In this document: piece by piece, positions 27,686 through 36,949 of the stretch
Position numbering within the stretch: position 1 is the first letter of the stretch
Layout of the letters: each line of letters starts with the position of its first letter
Assembly: GCF_001011035.1 (NCBI RefSeq)
Contig: NZ_CP011492.1
Coordinates: 992,001 to 1,056,000, forward strand
Source of the DNA: Streptomyces sp. CNQ-509
GTDB taxonomy: Bacteria > Actinomycetota > Actinomycetes > Streptomycetales > Streptomycetaceae
Length of the DNA stretch: 64,000 nt
Direction: 5' to 3'
Program-made: the position numbers and the translations under genes
The notes under the pieces: model-generated
What the model saw: the letters and a program-made list of their open reading frames with translations, nothing else
The model's database searches: none
What the model was told of the DNA's origin: nothing

Positions 27686-28357
27686 ATGGCGGTCACGGAC
27701 GAGGCGATCGAGAAGATCAAAGGAATGATCGTCTCCGGCAAGCTGCGGCCGGGCGACCGGCTGCCCAAGGAGAGCGAGCTGGCGGCCGAGCTCGGCCTGT
27801 CCCGCAACTCGCTCCGTGAGGCGGTGCGCGCGCTCGCGCTGATACGCATCCTGGACGTACGGCAGGGCGACGGCACGTACGTCACGAGCCTCGACTCCCA
27901 GCTGCTGCTGGAGGCGATGAGCTTCGTCGTCGACTTCCACCGCGACGACACGGTGCTGGAGCTGCTCGCCGTACGCCGCATCCTGGAGCCCGCCGCCACC
28001 GCGCTGGCCTGCGCCGGCATCGGGGACCCCGAGCTGGACGCGCTGGAGGCGGAGCTGGCGGAGCTGGGCCACGACCCGTCCGTGGAGGAACTGGTCCGCG
28101 CCGACCTGGAGTTCCACCGCCGCATCGTGCAGGCGTCGGGGAACTCCGTGCTCAGCTCGCTGCTGGAGGGGCTGTCGGGGCCGACGGCCCGCGCCCGCAT
28201 CTGGCGCGGTCTCACGCAGGAGGACGCGGTACGGCGCACGCTCACCGAGCACCGGGCGATCCTCGACGCGATGCGCAGCCGGGACGCGGAGGCGGCCAGG
28301 TCGTGGGCGACGGTGCACATCGCGAGCGTGGAGCAGTGGCTGCGCCGGACGCTGTGA
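27686..28357 (+). CDS. GntR-family (FadR/FCD subgroup) regulator of the sugar operon
   Basis: 223 residues. An N-terminal winged HTH (GMIVSGKLRPGDRLPKESEL, LGLSRNSLREAVRALA) is followed by an all-helical FCD effector domain with metal-ligand-type residues (DLEFHRRIVQASGNSVL and a late TEHRAI). It is convergent with the L-fucose-type operon at 28419-35428 and shares a promoter motif with it, so it is probably the local repressor, acting on itself as well. The effector may be a pathway intermediate such as fuconate or its dehydration product. Confidence 0.9.
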   Translation: MAVTDEAIEKIKGMIVSGKLRPGDRLPKESELAAELGLSRNSLREAVRALALIRILDVRQGDGTYVTSLDSQLLLEAMSFVVDFHRDDTVLELLAVRRILEPAATALACAGIGDPELDALEAELAELGHDPSVEELVRADLEFHRRIVQASGNSVLSSLLEGLSGPTARARIWRGLTQEDAVRRTLTEHRAILDAMRSRDAEAARSWATVHIASVEQWLRRTL

Positions 28358-28378
28358 CCCGGGGGCCCGGACGGGAAG

Positions 28379-28410
28379 GGCCGGGCCGCGGCCGCCTGCC
28401 GCGCCCGGCC
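28379..28410. terminator. Hairpin between GntR gene and lactonase gene
   Basis: GGCCGGGC (28379-28386) and GCCCGGCC (28403-28410) form a perfect 8-bp stem in the 61-bp gap between convergent genes; GC-rich loop of 16 nt. It could terminate both transcripts. Confidence 0.5.
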
Positions 28411-28418
28411 GCCCGGCC

Positions 28419-29246
28419 TCAGTCCCCGAGGTAGAGCCGGCGGGCGTTGCCGCCGAAGAACGCCTCCCGCTCCGCCGCCGTCAGGTCCGCCACCGCCTCC
28501 TCGGCCAGTTCGACGACCCGCCCGTAGTCCGCCGCCAGCGTGCACACCGGCCAGTCCGAGCCGAAGAGGATCCGGCCGGGCCCGAAGACGTCGATCACGT
28601 GCCGGGCGTACGGCAGCACGTCCGCCGGCCGCCAGTGCTCCCAGTCCGCCTGCGTGACCAGGCCGGACAGCTTGCAGCTCACGTTGGGCAGCCGGGCCAG
28701 CCCCGCGACCAGGTCCGCCCACGGCTGCCACTCCCCCGCCGCGATCTGCGGCTTGCCCGCGTGGTCGAGGACGAACCGGGTATGCGGCACCGCGCGGGCC
28801 GCGGCGATCGCCGCCGGCAGCTCGCGCTCCGTCACCAGCAGGTCGTACACGAGGCCGGCCTCGCCCACGAGCCCCAGCGCCCGCAGCACGTCGGGGCGCT
28901 CCAGCCACCGCGGGTCGGGCTCCTCCTCCGCCTGGTGGCGCACCGCCCCGAGGCGCGGCGGCGTGCGGCGCAGGGTGTCCGCGTCCAGTCCGGGCGCGGT
29001 CAGGTCCAGCCAGCCGCAGACCAGCGCCACCGGCGGGTCCGGCTCCTCGCACAGCTCCAGCGTCTCCTCGTACGACGACGAGCTCTGGACCAGCACCGTG
29101 GCGTCGATGCGGTGCTCCGCCAGATGGGGCGCGAGGTCGGCCAGGGTGAACGTGCGCCGCAGCGGGTCGGCCCAGGAGCCGTCCATCCACGGCTGCGGGC
29201 GGCGGCTGATGTCCCACAGATGGTGGTGGGCGTCGATGCGCGGCAT
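28419..29246 (-). CDS. Amidohydrolase-2 family lactonase, probable L-fucono-1,5-lactonase
   Basis: 275 residues. COG3618-type TIM barrel: metal-binding MPRIDAHHHLWD at the N-terminus, then FVLDHAGKPQ, SCKLSGLVTQADW and RILFGSDWPVCTL with the conserved barrel Asp. In this family, members encoded beside sugar dehydrogenases and fuconate dehydratases hydrolyse sugar lactones. Last gene of the six-gene operon, 4 nt after the aldo/keto reductase stop. The substrate assignment comes from context and could equally be a related 6-deoxy- or galacto-configured lactone. Confidence 0.82.
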   Translation of the reverse strand: MPRIDAHHHLWDISRRPQPWMDGSWADPLRRTFTLADLAPHLAEHRIDATVLVQSSSSYEETLELCEEPDPPVALVCGWLDLTAPGLDADTLRRTPPRLGAVRHQAEEEPDPRWLERPDVLRALGLVGEAGLVYDLLVTERELPAAIAAARAVPHTRFVLDHAGKPQIAAGEWQPWADLVAGLARLPNVSCKLSGLVTQADWEHWRPADVLPYARHVIDVFGPGRILFGSDWPVCTLAADYGRVVELAEEAVADLTAAEREAFFGGNARRLYLGD

Positions 29247-29250
29247 GGGC

Positions 29251-30216
29251 TCAGCCTCCGGTGGCCGCGGGCAGCGGCAGGTCGGCGTCGAGCAGCCCGA
29301 GTTCGACGAGCGCGAGCCAGAGCGCGTCGGGGATGTCGTACGCGAACATCTCCGCGTTCTCCCGGACGTCCCGGGTGCGGGAGGCGCCCGGGATGACGGA
29401 GACCACCGCCGGGTGCGCGAACGGGTAGCGCAGCGCCGCCGCCTTCAGCGGCACCCCGAACTCGCCGCACACCTCGGCGATTCCGCGCGCTCGCTCCACC
29501 ACCTCGGCCGGCGCCTCGCCATAGTGGAACCGCCCGCCGGGCCGCGGGTCGGCGAGCAGCCCGGTGTTGTAGACACCGCCGACGACGACGGAGGTGCCGC
29601 GCCGCTCGCAGACGGGCAGCAGGTCGTCGTACGCGCTCCGCTCCAGCAGCGTCCAGCGGCCGGCGCAGAGCACCACGTCGACGTCGAGGTCGGCGACGAG
29701 CCGGCCCAGGTGGTCGCTGAAGTTCATGCCGAAGCCGATGGCGCCGACGACCTTCTCCGCCTTCAGCTCCGCGAGCGCCGCGAAGGCCGTCTCGTACACC
29801 TGCGGCAGGTGGTTCTCGACGTCGTGGAGGTACGCGATCTCCACCCGGTCGAGCCCCAGCCGCTCCAGGGACGACTCCAGCGTCGCCCTGATCCCGTCCC
29901 GGCTCAGGTCCCACACCCGGCCGCGGGCCGGGGTATCGACGAAGTCGTGGGCGTGCTCGGTCTCCCCCGGGCCGAGGGGCCGCAGCCGCCGGCCGACCTT
30001 GGTGGACACGGTGTACGAGTCCCGCGGCCGGCCCGCGAGCGCACGGCCGAGGCGCTCCTCCGACAGCCCGACGCCGTAGTGGGGCGCGGTGTCGAAGTAG
30101 CCGTAGCCGTGCGCGAACGCGGTCTCGACGATCTCGGCCGCGGTGGCGTCCGGCATCGCCCGGTAGAGGTTGCCGAGGTTGGCGCAGCCGAGGCCGAGCC
30201 TGGGTATGGGGGGCAT
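29251..30216 (-). CDS. Aldo/keto reductase, probable L-fucose (D-threo-aldose) 1-dehydrogenase
   Basis: 321 residues. AKR barrel with catalytic Asp and Tyr (GYGYFDTAPHYGVGLSEERLG), Lys (VSTKVGRRLRP) and His (IAYLHDVENHL) in the expected order. It resembles D-threo-aldose 1-dehydrogenases, which oxidise L-fucose to the lactone. It lies between the sugar permease and the lactonase in one operon, matching the first two steps of the oxidative fucose route. ATG 30216 is 10 nt downstream of the permease stop. Confidence 0.82.
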   Translation of the reverse strand: MPPIPRLGLGCANLGNLYRAMPDATAAEIVETAFAHGYGYFDTAPHYGVGLSEERLGRALAGRPRDSYTVSTKVGRRLRPLGPGETEHAHDFVDTPARGRVWDLSRDGIRATLESSLERLGLDRVEIAYLHDVENHLPQVYETAFAALAELKAEKVVGAIGFGMNFSDHLGRLVADLDVDVVLCAGRWTLLERSAYDDLLPVCERRGTSVVVGGVYNTGLLADPRPGGRFHYGEAPAEVVERARGIAEVCGEFGVPLKAAALRYPFAHPAVVSVIPGASRTRDVRENAEMFAYDIPDALWLALVELGLLDADLPLPAATGG

Positions 30217-30226
30217 CCGCCGCCTC

Positions 30227-31288
30227 TCAGTCCTGTTTCTCGCCGCTGACGAACCGGGAAATGACCAGGGCCACGATGATGATCGCGCCGTTGAGGAACT
30301 TCGTCCACTCCGCCGGCACGCCCGCGAGGGTCATCACGTTGATGACGAGCTGGAGCGTCAGCACACCGGTCAGCGCGCCGAAGAGGGTGCCGCGCCCGCC
30401 GCGCAGGCTGATGCCGCCGATGACCGCCGCGGCGAACACCTGGAAGATCATGTCCTTGCCCTGGCCGGCGGAGACCGAGCCGTAGTGGCCGGTGTAGAGC
30501 ACGCCGGCGAAGGCCGCGAGCATGCCGCCGATGGCCAGCACGATCCAGGTGATGCGGTCGACGCGGATGCCCGCGGCGCGCGCCGCCTCGGGGTTGCCGC
30601 CGATGGCGTACAGCGCGCGCCCGTGCCGCAGGTAGCCGAGCATCAGCCCGCCGACGGCGTAGAGGCCGAGGCAGACGTAGACGGCGGCGGGCACGCCGAG
30701 CCAGCTCTCCTTGCCGAGGTAGGCGAAGGACTCGGGCACCTCGATGATGGACTTGCCGCCCGTGATGCCCTCGTGCAGGCCGCGCAGCATGACCAGCATG
30801 CCGAGCGTGGCGATGAAGCCGTTGACTCTGAGCTTCAGGATGAGGAAGCCGTTGAAGAGCCCGATGACGGCGCCGACGAGGAGGCAGAGGAAGATCGACG
30901 TGCCGGACGGCAGCAGTTCGATGCCGGTGAACCGGCCGCCCTCCGCGGGCAGGACGAGCCAGAGCGCGATCACCGGCGCGACGCCGATCGTCGACTCCAG
31001 CGAGAGATCCATCCGGCCGCTGATGAGGATGAGGGCCTGGGCGAGGACCAGCAGCCCGAGTTCGGTGGACTGCTGGACGACGCCGATGAGGTTGTCGGAG
31101 GTGAGGAAGGCGGGCGAGACGATGAAGCCGATCACGCCGAGCACGAAGATGACGGGTACGAGCGAGAAGTCGCGCCAGCGGCCGAGGTCGATCTCCACCC
31201 CGCCGAGCTGCAACTGCGGCTTCTTCTCCACCGCCGCTCCGCCCTCGGCCGCGCCGGCCGGCGGTGCTGTCGACGTAGGCCGTGTCAT
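30227..31288 (-). CDS. Sugar ABC transporter permease (RbsC-like)
   Basis: 353 residues with 8-10 hydrophobic segments; BPD_transp_2 features include [20 protein letters not shown] and [20 protein letters not shown]. The N-terminus (about 1-45) is Ala/Pro-rich and cytosolic. ATG 31288 overlaps the ATPase stop by ATGA, indicating coupled translation. It forms the membrane part of the importer with the flanking ATPase and binding protein. Confidence 0.93.
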   Translation of the reverse strand: MTRPTSTAPPAGAAEGGAAVEKKPQLQLGGVEIDLGRWRDFSLVPVIFVLGVIGFIVSPAFLTSDNLIGVVQQSTELGLLVLAQALILISGRMDLSLESTIGVAPVIALWLVLPAEGGRFTGIELLPSGTSIFLCLLVGAVIGLFNGFLILKLRVNGFIATLGMLVMLRGLHEGITGGKSIIEVPESFAYLGKESWLGVPAAVYVCLGLYAVGGLMLGYLRHGRALYAIGGNPEAARAAGIRVDRITWIVLAIGGMLAAFAGVLYTGHYGSVSAGQGKDMIFQVFAAAVIGGISLRGGRGTLFGALTGVLTLQLVINVMTLAGVPAEWTKFLNGAIIIVALVISRFVSGEKQD

Positions 31289-32937
31289 GCTTGCTGCCCC
31301 TTTTCCGGCTGATCCCGCTGGTCGGGTTCAACTGACTGGTCTGGCTGTGCGTGCTGGTCCTGCTGTACGTGCGGGTCCTGCTGGTCCGTGCCGGTGCCGT
31401 GGTCCTGCTGCGGGTCGCGGGCCCCCGGTTCGATGCCCTCCATGGCGGCGACCAGTTCCCGGTCGGTCCAGCCGCCGCCGAACTCCGCGATCACCCGCCC
31501 GTGGAAGAGCGCAAGCACGCGGTCGCAGACGCGCAGGTCGTCCAGTTCGTCGGAGACGATGACGGCGCCGCTGCCGCCGTCGGCCACCCGCCGGACGACG
31601 CCCAGCAGGGCGTCCTTGGACTTCACGTCCACCCCCGCGGTCGGCTTGATCGCCACGAGCACGCCGGGGTCCCGGGCGAGCGCGCGGGCGATCACGACCT
31701 TCTGCTGGTTGCCCCCGGAGAGCCCGTCGACGTCCTGTGCGGGACCCGAGGTCTTGATGTCCAGCGATTCGATCATGCGCTGCGCGAACCGGCGGGTGCG
31801 CGAGGGCAGCACGGTGCCGTACGGGCCCAGTTGGTCGGCGACGGTGAGCGTGGCGTTCTCCGCGACGCTGCGCCCGGGCACCAGGCCCTGCACGTGCCGG
31901 TCCTCCGGTACGTACCCGATGCCGGCCTCCAGCGCGTGCGGCACGCTGCCGGTGCGCACGGCGGTCCCGCGCACCTCGACCCGGCCGCCGTCCGGCGCCC
32001 GCATGCCGACGAGGGTCTCGCCGATCACCGTGTTGCCGCTGGCGGCGGCGCCGGCCAGGCCGACGACCTCCCCGGCGCGCACGGCCAGGTCCAGCGGCTC
32101 GTACGCACCGGCCACGGCCAGCGCGTGCGCCCGCAGCACGGGCTCGGCGCCGCTCGCCGCCGTCGCCTGCCGCGGCAGCGCGGCGGGACCCCCGGCGCCC
32201 GCGGGCGCGCCCTCGCCCGTCATCGCCGCGACCAGGTCCTCCTTCGGCAGCCCGGAGACCGGCGCGGTGAGGATGTGCCGGGCGTCGCGGAAGACGGTGA
32301 CGGTGTCGCAGAGTTCGTAGACCTCCTGGAGGTGATGGGAGATGAAGAGGAAGGCGACGCCCTGCCGCTGCAGTTCGCGCAGCTTGCCGAAGAGCCGGTC
32401 GATGCCGCCGGCGTCGAGCCGGGCGGTCGGTTCGTCGAGGATGATCAGCCGGGCGCCGAAGCTGAGGGCTCTCGCGATTTCCACGAATTGCCGCTGTTCG
32501 ACGCCGAGATCCTTCGCCCGCGCCGAGGGGTCCACCTCCACGCCGTACGCCGCCAGCAGTTCGCGGGCGCGCGAGCGCAGCCGGCGCCAGTTGATGGCGC
32601 CGCCGCCGGTGTAGCGGTTGAGGAAGAGGTTCTCGGCGACCGTGAGGTCCGGGACGATCATGAGCTTCTGGTAGACGCAGGCGACCTTCGCCCGCCACGC
32701 CGCCGTATCGCCGAACGGCGGCGCGGGCGCGCCGGAGAAGGTCACGGTGCCGGCGTCGGGCCGCTCCATGCCGGTGAGCACGGAGACGAGGGTGGACTTC
32801 CCGGCGCCGTTGCGGCCGACGAGGGCGTGCGCCTCGCCGGCCGCGACCTCCAGGTGCACGCCGTCGAGCGCGAGCGTGGGGCCGAAGCGTTTGACGACGC
32901 CGTCGGCGCGTACAGCGGGGCGGGGCGCCGCGGGCAC
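31285..32937 (-). CDS. Sugar ABC transporter ATPase, two fused nucleotide-binding domains (RbsA-like)
   Basis: 550 residues. The first domain has Walker A GRNGAGKST, signature LGVEQRQ and Walker B LIILDEPTARLD. The second has a degenerate Walker A (GAAASGNTVIGE), an intact LSGGNQQK signature, and VLVAIKPTAGVD where LLLDEPTxGVD is normal, so its Walker B acidic pair is missing. Second-site degeneration is common in this family but the loss of both acids is marked. The last about 40 residues repeat Asp-Gln/Gln-Asp units and are presumably disordered. GTG 32937 is 3 nt from the binding-protein stop. Confidence 0.92.
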   Translation of the reverse strand: MPAAPRPAVRADGVVKRFGPTLALDGVHLEVAAGEAHALVGRNGAGKSTLVSVLTGMERPDAGTVTFSGAPAPPFGDTAAWRAKVACVYQKLMIVPDLTVAENLFLNRYTGGGAINWRRLRSRARELLAAYGVEVDPSARAKDLGVEQRQFVEIARALSFGARLIILDEPTARLDAGGIDRLFGKLRELQRQGVAFLFISHHLQEVYELCDTVTVFRDARHILTAPVSGLPKEDLVAAMTGEGAPAGAGGPAALPRQATAASGAEPVLRAHALAVAGAYEPLDLAVRAGEVVGLAGAAASGNTVIGETLVGMRAPDGGRVEVRGTAVRTGSVPHALEAGIGYVPEDRHVQGLVPGRSVAENATLTVADQLGPYGTVLPSRTRRFAQRMIESLDIKTSGPAQDVDGLSGGNQQKVVIARALARDPGVLVAIKPTAGVDVKSKDALLGVVRRVADGGSGAVIVSDELDDLRVCDRVLALFHGRVIAEFGGGWTDRELVAAMEGIEPGARDPQQDHGTGTDQQDPHVQQDQHAQPDQSVEPDQRDQPEKGQQA

Positions 32938-32940
32938 CGC

Positions 32941-33987
32941 TCAGCCCTGCTTCTCGAGCTGGTTGGCCCACAGCTCGGGGTCGTCGACGTTCTCCTTGGT
33001 GACCAGCGGGGCCGGCAACTGGTCCTCCAGGCCGTTCGGGATCTTGACGATCTCCGAGCCGTGGTCGGTCTTGCCCGGCTTGAACTCCTTGCCCTTCAGC
33101 GCCTGCTGGGCGTAGAAGAGCGCGTACTCGGCGTAGAGGTCGGCGGGCTGGGAGACGGTGGCGTCGATCTTCCCGGAGCGGATGGCGTCCAGCTCCTCGG
33201 GGATGCCGTCGTTGGAGACGATCGTGATGTGGCCGTCCTCCCCGGCGGGCTTGAGCTTCCCCTTCTGCTCCAGCAGCGCGAGGGTGGGCTGCAGGAAGGC
33301 ACCGCCGGCCTGCATGTAGATGCCGTCGATCGACTTCTCCTTGGCCAGGACGCTCTGCAGCTTGGCGGAGGCGACGTCGCCCTTCCACTCGGTGGGCAGC
33401 TCGAAGACCTGCATGTCGGGGTACTTCTCGTCCATGCAGTTCTTGAACGCCACCGAGCGGTCGCGGCCGTTGATGGAGGCCAGGTCGCCCTGGAACTCCA
33501 CGACCTTGCCCTTGCCCTTCAACTGCTCGCCCAGGTACTCGCATGCCTTGATGCCGTACGCCTCGTTGTCGGCCCGTACGACCATGTAGACGTCGCCCTT
33601 GTCGGGGCGGGTGTCGACGCTGACGACGGGGATGTCCTCCTCCGCCAGCCGCTCCAGCGTGGAGGCCACGGCGCCGGTGTCCTGCGGCGCCATGATGACG
33701 GCGTCGGCGCCCTGGTCGGTGAACGCCTGCACGTTGGCGACCAGCTTGCCGATGTCGTTCTGCGAGTTGGTGATCGGCAGGGCGTCGACCACGCCGTCCG
33801 AGACGCCCTTGTTCAGGTACTGGTGGTAGGAGTTCCAGAAGTCGGTGTCGGTGCGCGGCATGTCGATGCCGACCTGGCCGTCGGCTCCGGCCGCGTCGTT
33901 GCCGCGGTTGCAGGCGGTGAGCGGGGCGAGGGCGAGGAGTGTGGTGCAGGCCGCGACGGCCGTCGTGCGGAGGCTGCGAGTCAGCAT
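32941..33987 (-). CDS. Sugar-binding lipoprotein (RbsB-like)
   Basis: 348 residues. Signal peptide with lipobox LAPLTAC; mature periplasmic-binding-protein type 1 fold (VGIDMPRTDTDFWNSYHQYL, IMAPQDTGAVASTLERLAEE, IDGIYMQAGGAFLQPTLALL). It is encoded between the dehydratase and the ATPase and completes an ABC sugar importer. The 121-nt gap upstream of its ATG (33987) is larger than others in the operon and could contain an internal promoter. The sugar is inferred from neighbours to be L-fucose or a near relative. Confidence 0.92.
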   Translation of the reverse strand: MLTRSLRTTAVAACTTLLALAPLTACNRGNDAAGADGQVGIDMPRTDTDFWNSYHQYLNKGVSDGVVDALPITNSQNDIGKLVANVQAFTDQGADAVIMAPQDTGAVASTLERLAEEDIPVVSVDTRPDKGDVYMVVRADNEAYGIKACEYLGEQLKGKGKVVEFQGDLASINGRDRSVAFKNCMDEKYPDMQVFELPTEWKGDVASAKLQSVLAKEKSIDGIYMQAGGAFLQPTLALLEQKGKLKPAGEDGHITIVSNDGIPEELDAIRSGKIDATVSQPADLYAEYALFYAQQALKGKEFKPGKTDHGSEIVKIPNGLEDQLPAPLVTKENVDDPELWANQLEKQG

Positions 33988-34108
33988 GGGAGTCCCGTCC
34001 CGTCGTTCGTCTCGGGTATGCGGCTGGGGGGTTCGGCTCGGGCCGCGGCGGGCCGGGGAGCCGGCCGTGCGGCGTGGGGTGCGGTGTGCGGTGCGTCGCG
34101 CATGGAGC

Positions 34109-35428
34109 TCAGCTCCCCTGGGCCCGCCCGGCCACGGCGCGCCAGACGGGGCCGTCCGGGTAGCGGTGCGCGGCCAGCGACTCGGGGAGCATGCGCGCGG
34201 AGAAGCCGGGGGCCTCGGGTGCGCGGTAGCGGCCGTCGAGGACGACGGCCGGGTCGGCGAAGTGCTCGTGCAGGTGGTCGACGTACTCGATGACGCGGTC
34301 CTCGCGGGTACCGGAGACGGCGACATAGTCGAACATGGCCAGGTGCTGCACCAGTTCGCAGAGGCCGACGCCGCCGGCGTGCGGGCAGACCGGCACGCCG
34401 TGCTTGGCGGCGAGCAGCAGGATGGCCAGGTTCTCGTTGACGCCGGCCACCCGGGCGGCGTCGATCTGCACGAAGTCGACGGCGCCGGCCTGGAGCAGTT
34501 GCTTGAACATCACGCGGTTGGCGACGTGTTCGCCGGTGGCCACCTTCACCGGCTGCCCGGCGCGGACGGCGGCGTGGCCGAGCACGTCGTCGGGGCTGGT
34601 GGGCTCCTCGATCCAGTGCGGCGCGTACGGGGCCAGGGCGGTCATCCAGCGCACGGCGTCGGCGACGTCCCAGCGCTGGTTGGCGTCCACGGCGATGCGC
34701 ACGTCGGGGCCGACGGCCTCGCGGGCGAGCCGCATGCGGCGTACGTCCGCGTCGAGGTCACCGCCGACCTTCAGCTTGATCTGGCCGAAGCCCTCGGCGA
34801 CGGCTGCCTTGGAGAGCTGGATGAGCTTCTCGTCGGAGTAGCCGAGCCAGCCGGGGGTGGTGGTGTACGCAGGGTAGCCCTCGGCGCGCAGCAGCGCGGC
34901 CCGCTCGGCGCGGCCGGGCTCGGCGGCGCGGAGCAGGGCCAGCGCCTCGTCGGGGGTGAGGGCGTCGGAGAGGTAGCGGAAGTCGACGAGGGACACCAGC
35001 TCCTCGGGAGACATGCGGGACAGGAACTCCCAGACCGGCAGCCCCGCCAGCCCGGCGGCCAGGTCCCAGGCGGCGTTGACCACGGCGCCCGCGGCCATGT
35101 GGATCACGCCCTTCTCGGGGCCGAGCCAGCGCAGTTGGGAGTCGTGGGTGAGGGTGTTGCAGAGCTCGGCCAGCTCGGCGGCGGTACGCGGCGCGGGGCG
35201 GCCGACGACGTAGGGCGCGAGGGAGCGGATGGCCGCGGCGGTGACGTCGTTGCCGCGGCCGATGGTGAAGCAGAAGCCGTGCCCCTCGACGCCGGGGTGG
35301 TCGGTGCGGATGACGACGTACGCGGCGGAGTAGTCCGGGTCGGGGTGCATGGCATCCGACCCGTCGAGCTCCAGTGAGGTGGGGAAGCGGATGTCGGAGA
35401 CGTCCACATCGGTGACAGTCGGTCGCAT
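34109..35428 (-). CDS. Enolase-superfamily dehydratase, probable L-fuconate dehydratase
   Basis: 439 residues. The N-terminal capping segment [16 protein letters not shown] is highly characteristic of FucD. Catalytic Lys-x-Lys ([10 protein letters not shown]), metal ligands in [18 protein letters not shown] and VATGEHVAN, and the His in [12 protein letters not shown] are present. It converts fuconate to 2-keto-3-deoxyfuconate. First gene of the operon; ATG 35428 follows GAGGGAAG, with two operator half-copies 23-52 bp upstream. Enzymes for the last steps (ketodeoxyfuconate dehydrogenase and hydrolase) are not in the window. Confidence 0.88.
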   Translation of the reverse strand: MRPTVTDVDVSDIRFPTSLELDGSDAMHPDPDYSAAYVVIRTDHPGVEGHGFCFTIGRGNDVTAAAIRSLAPYVVGRPAPRTAAELAELCNTLTHDSQLRWLGPEKGVIHMAAGAVVNAAWDLAAGLAGLPVWEFLSRMSPEELVSLVDFRYLSDALTPDEALALLRAAEPGRAERAALLRAEGYPAYTTTPGWLGYSDEKLIQLSKAAVAEGFGQIKLKVGGDLDADVRRMRLAREAVGPDVRIAVDANQRWDVADAVRWMTALAPYAPHWIEEPTSPDDVLGHAAVRAGQPVKVATGEHVANRVMFKQLLQAGAVDFVQIDAARVAGVNENLAILLLAAKHGVPVCPHAGGVGLCELVQHLAMFDYVAVSGTREDRVIEYVDHLHEHFADPAVVLDGRYRAPEAPGFSARMLPESLAAHRYPDGPVWRAVAGRAQGS

Positions 35429-35450
35429 GCAGGCTTCCCTCGCGTCTGGA

Positions 35451-35480
35451 ACATCGGATCTTTCAGCAGTCATCCGATGT
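35451..35480. promoter_or_regulatory. Paired GntR operator upstream of the sugar operon
   Basis: ACATCGGAT (35451-35459) and, in opposite orientation, ATCCGATGT (35472-35480) lie about two helical turns apart, 23-52 bp before the dehydratase ATG. Both match the core of the palindrome in the promoter of the GntR gene (27651-27667). Their position over the likely promoter suggests repression. Confidence 0.75.
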
Positions 35481-35688
35481 ATATCCGGGTGGGCTTGCCA
35501 ACGTCCAGAGGCCGTGAGTGATTTATCCGTACTGACGCGCTGCCAACCCTCCTCAAGGTGCACACCTCGGATGAATCGGTACTCGTCCCGCACGGGATAC
35601 GGCGCGCCGACGGGGAAGCCTTAGGCTGGGGGCCGCATGTTCCGGAGCACGTGGCCACAGGGGCCGGCACAGGGGAAGGAGGCGCTGG

Positions 35689-36930
35689 GTGATCGAGCTG
35701 GAGGGGCTGCCCGAGCTGGTCGATCCGGTGATGATCTGCGCCTTCGAGGGCTGGAACGACGCCGGTGACGCCGCCTCCTCGGCGGTCGGCCATCTCGACC
35801 GGGAGTGGAAGGGCGAGGTCTTCGCGTCACTGGACGCGGAGGACTACTACGACTTCCAGGTCAACCGCCCCACCGTCACCCTCCACAGCGGCGTACGGAA
35901 GGTCACCTGGCCCACCACGCAGTTGTCCGCGGTGCGGATCGCGGACGCCGACGGGAAGGGCAACCCGCGGGACCTGGTGCTCGTCCGCGGCATCGAGCCC
36001 AGCATGCGCTGGCGCTCGTTCTGCAACGAGATCCTGGGCTTCGCCCACGAGTTGGGCGTCGAGCTGGTCGTCCTGCTCGGCGCACTCCTCGGCGACACGC
36101 CGCACACCCGGCCCGTACCGGTGACGGGGGTGACCTCGGACCCGGAGCTGGCGGTGTCGATGGATCTGGAGGAGACCCGCTACGAGGGTCCGACCGGGAT
36201 CGTCGGCATCCTCCAGGAGGCGTGCACGCACGCGGGCGTGCCGACCGCGAGCCTCTGGGCCGCCGTCCCGCACTACGTCTCCCAGCCGCCCAACCCGAAG
36301 GCCACCCTGGCGCTGCTCAACCGGCTCGACGACCTGATCGGCGTGCGCATCCCGCTGGGCGAACTGCCCGAGGACGCGCGGGCCTGGCAGTTGGGCGTGG
36401 ACCAACTGGCCGCGGAGGACAGCGAGGTCGCGGAGTACGTGCAGACGCTGGAGGAGGCGCGCGACACCGCGGAGCTGCCGGAGGCGTCGGGCGAGGCGAT
36501 CGCCCGCGAGTTCGAGCGCTATCTGCGCCGCCGGGACCCGGGCGCCGGACCGTATCTGCGCGACCTCTCCGGGCCGCAGCCCCTCGCCGACCTCACGGAG
36601 CGGGAGGAGTCCCGGGCGCCGGAGGAGCGCGACGGGGACCGCGAGGACGACGGCGGTACGGAGAAGGCGGAGGGCGCCGCGGAGCCGGAGGAGGACGGCG
36701 CCGAGAAGGATTCCGGGACCGCCGGGGACGACGGCGAGAAGGGCTCCGGGACGGCCGGGGAGGGCGGGGACACCGGAGACACCGGAGACACCGGGGCCGC
36801 GGAGGACCCGGACGGCACGGACCGCAGCACCGGCGACGACACCTCCGGCGATGGCGACGCAGACGCCGGGACCGACGACGGCGAGGGCCCCGGCCGCGAC
36901 GGCGAGGGCGAGGCCGGCGGCAAGGACTGA
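35689..36930 (+). CDS. PAC2-family protein, ParJ-like
   Basis: 413 residues. Residues 1-~290 are a PAC2 (proteasome assembly chaperone-like) domain: VDPVMICAFEGWNDAGDAAS, LVLVRGIEPSMRWRSF, LLGALLGDTPHTRPVPVTG. The S. coelicolor orthologue remembered next to mshC is ParJ (SCO1662), which affects ParA assembly and chromosome segregation. The last 115 residues are acidic and low in complexity (Glu/Asp/Gly/Thr, including repeated GDT), probably disordered and apparently expanded. GTG 35689 has AAGGAGG. It is divergent from the sugar operon and convergent with mshC, 19 nt apart. Confidence 0.88.
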   Translation: MIELEGLPELVDPVMICAFEGWNDAGDAASSAVGHLDREWKGEVFASLDAEDYYDFQVNRPTVTLHSGVRKVTWPTTQLSAVRIADADGKGNPRDLVLVRGIEPSMRWRSFCNEILGFAHELGVELVVLLGALLGDTPHTRPVPVTGVTSDPELAVSMDLEETRYEGPTGIVGILQEACTHAGVPTASLWAAVPHYVSQPPNPKATLALLNRLDDLIGVRIPLGELPEDARAWQLGVDQLAAEDSEVAEYVQTLEEARDTAELPEASGEAIAREFERYLRRRDPGAGPYLRDLSGPQPLADLTEREESRAPEERDGDREDDGGTEKAEGAAEPEEDGAEKDSGTAGDDGEKGSGTAGEGGDTGDTGDTGAAEDPDGTDRSTGDDTSGDGDADAGTDDGEGPGRDGEGEAGGKD

Positions 36931-36949
36931 CGCCGCCCCGCCCGCCCCG

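Noticed and set aside
36755..36800. Short tandem repeats (GGGGACACCGGAGACACC type) considered as a CRISPR or mini-satellite
   Set aside because: Units are 9 bp, in frame and encode Gly-Asp-Thr in the ParJ-like acidic tail; there are no spacers.
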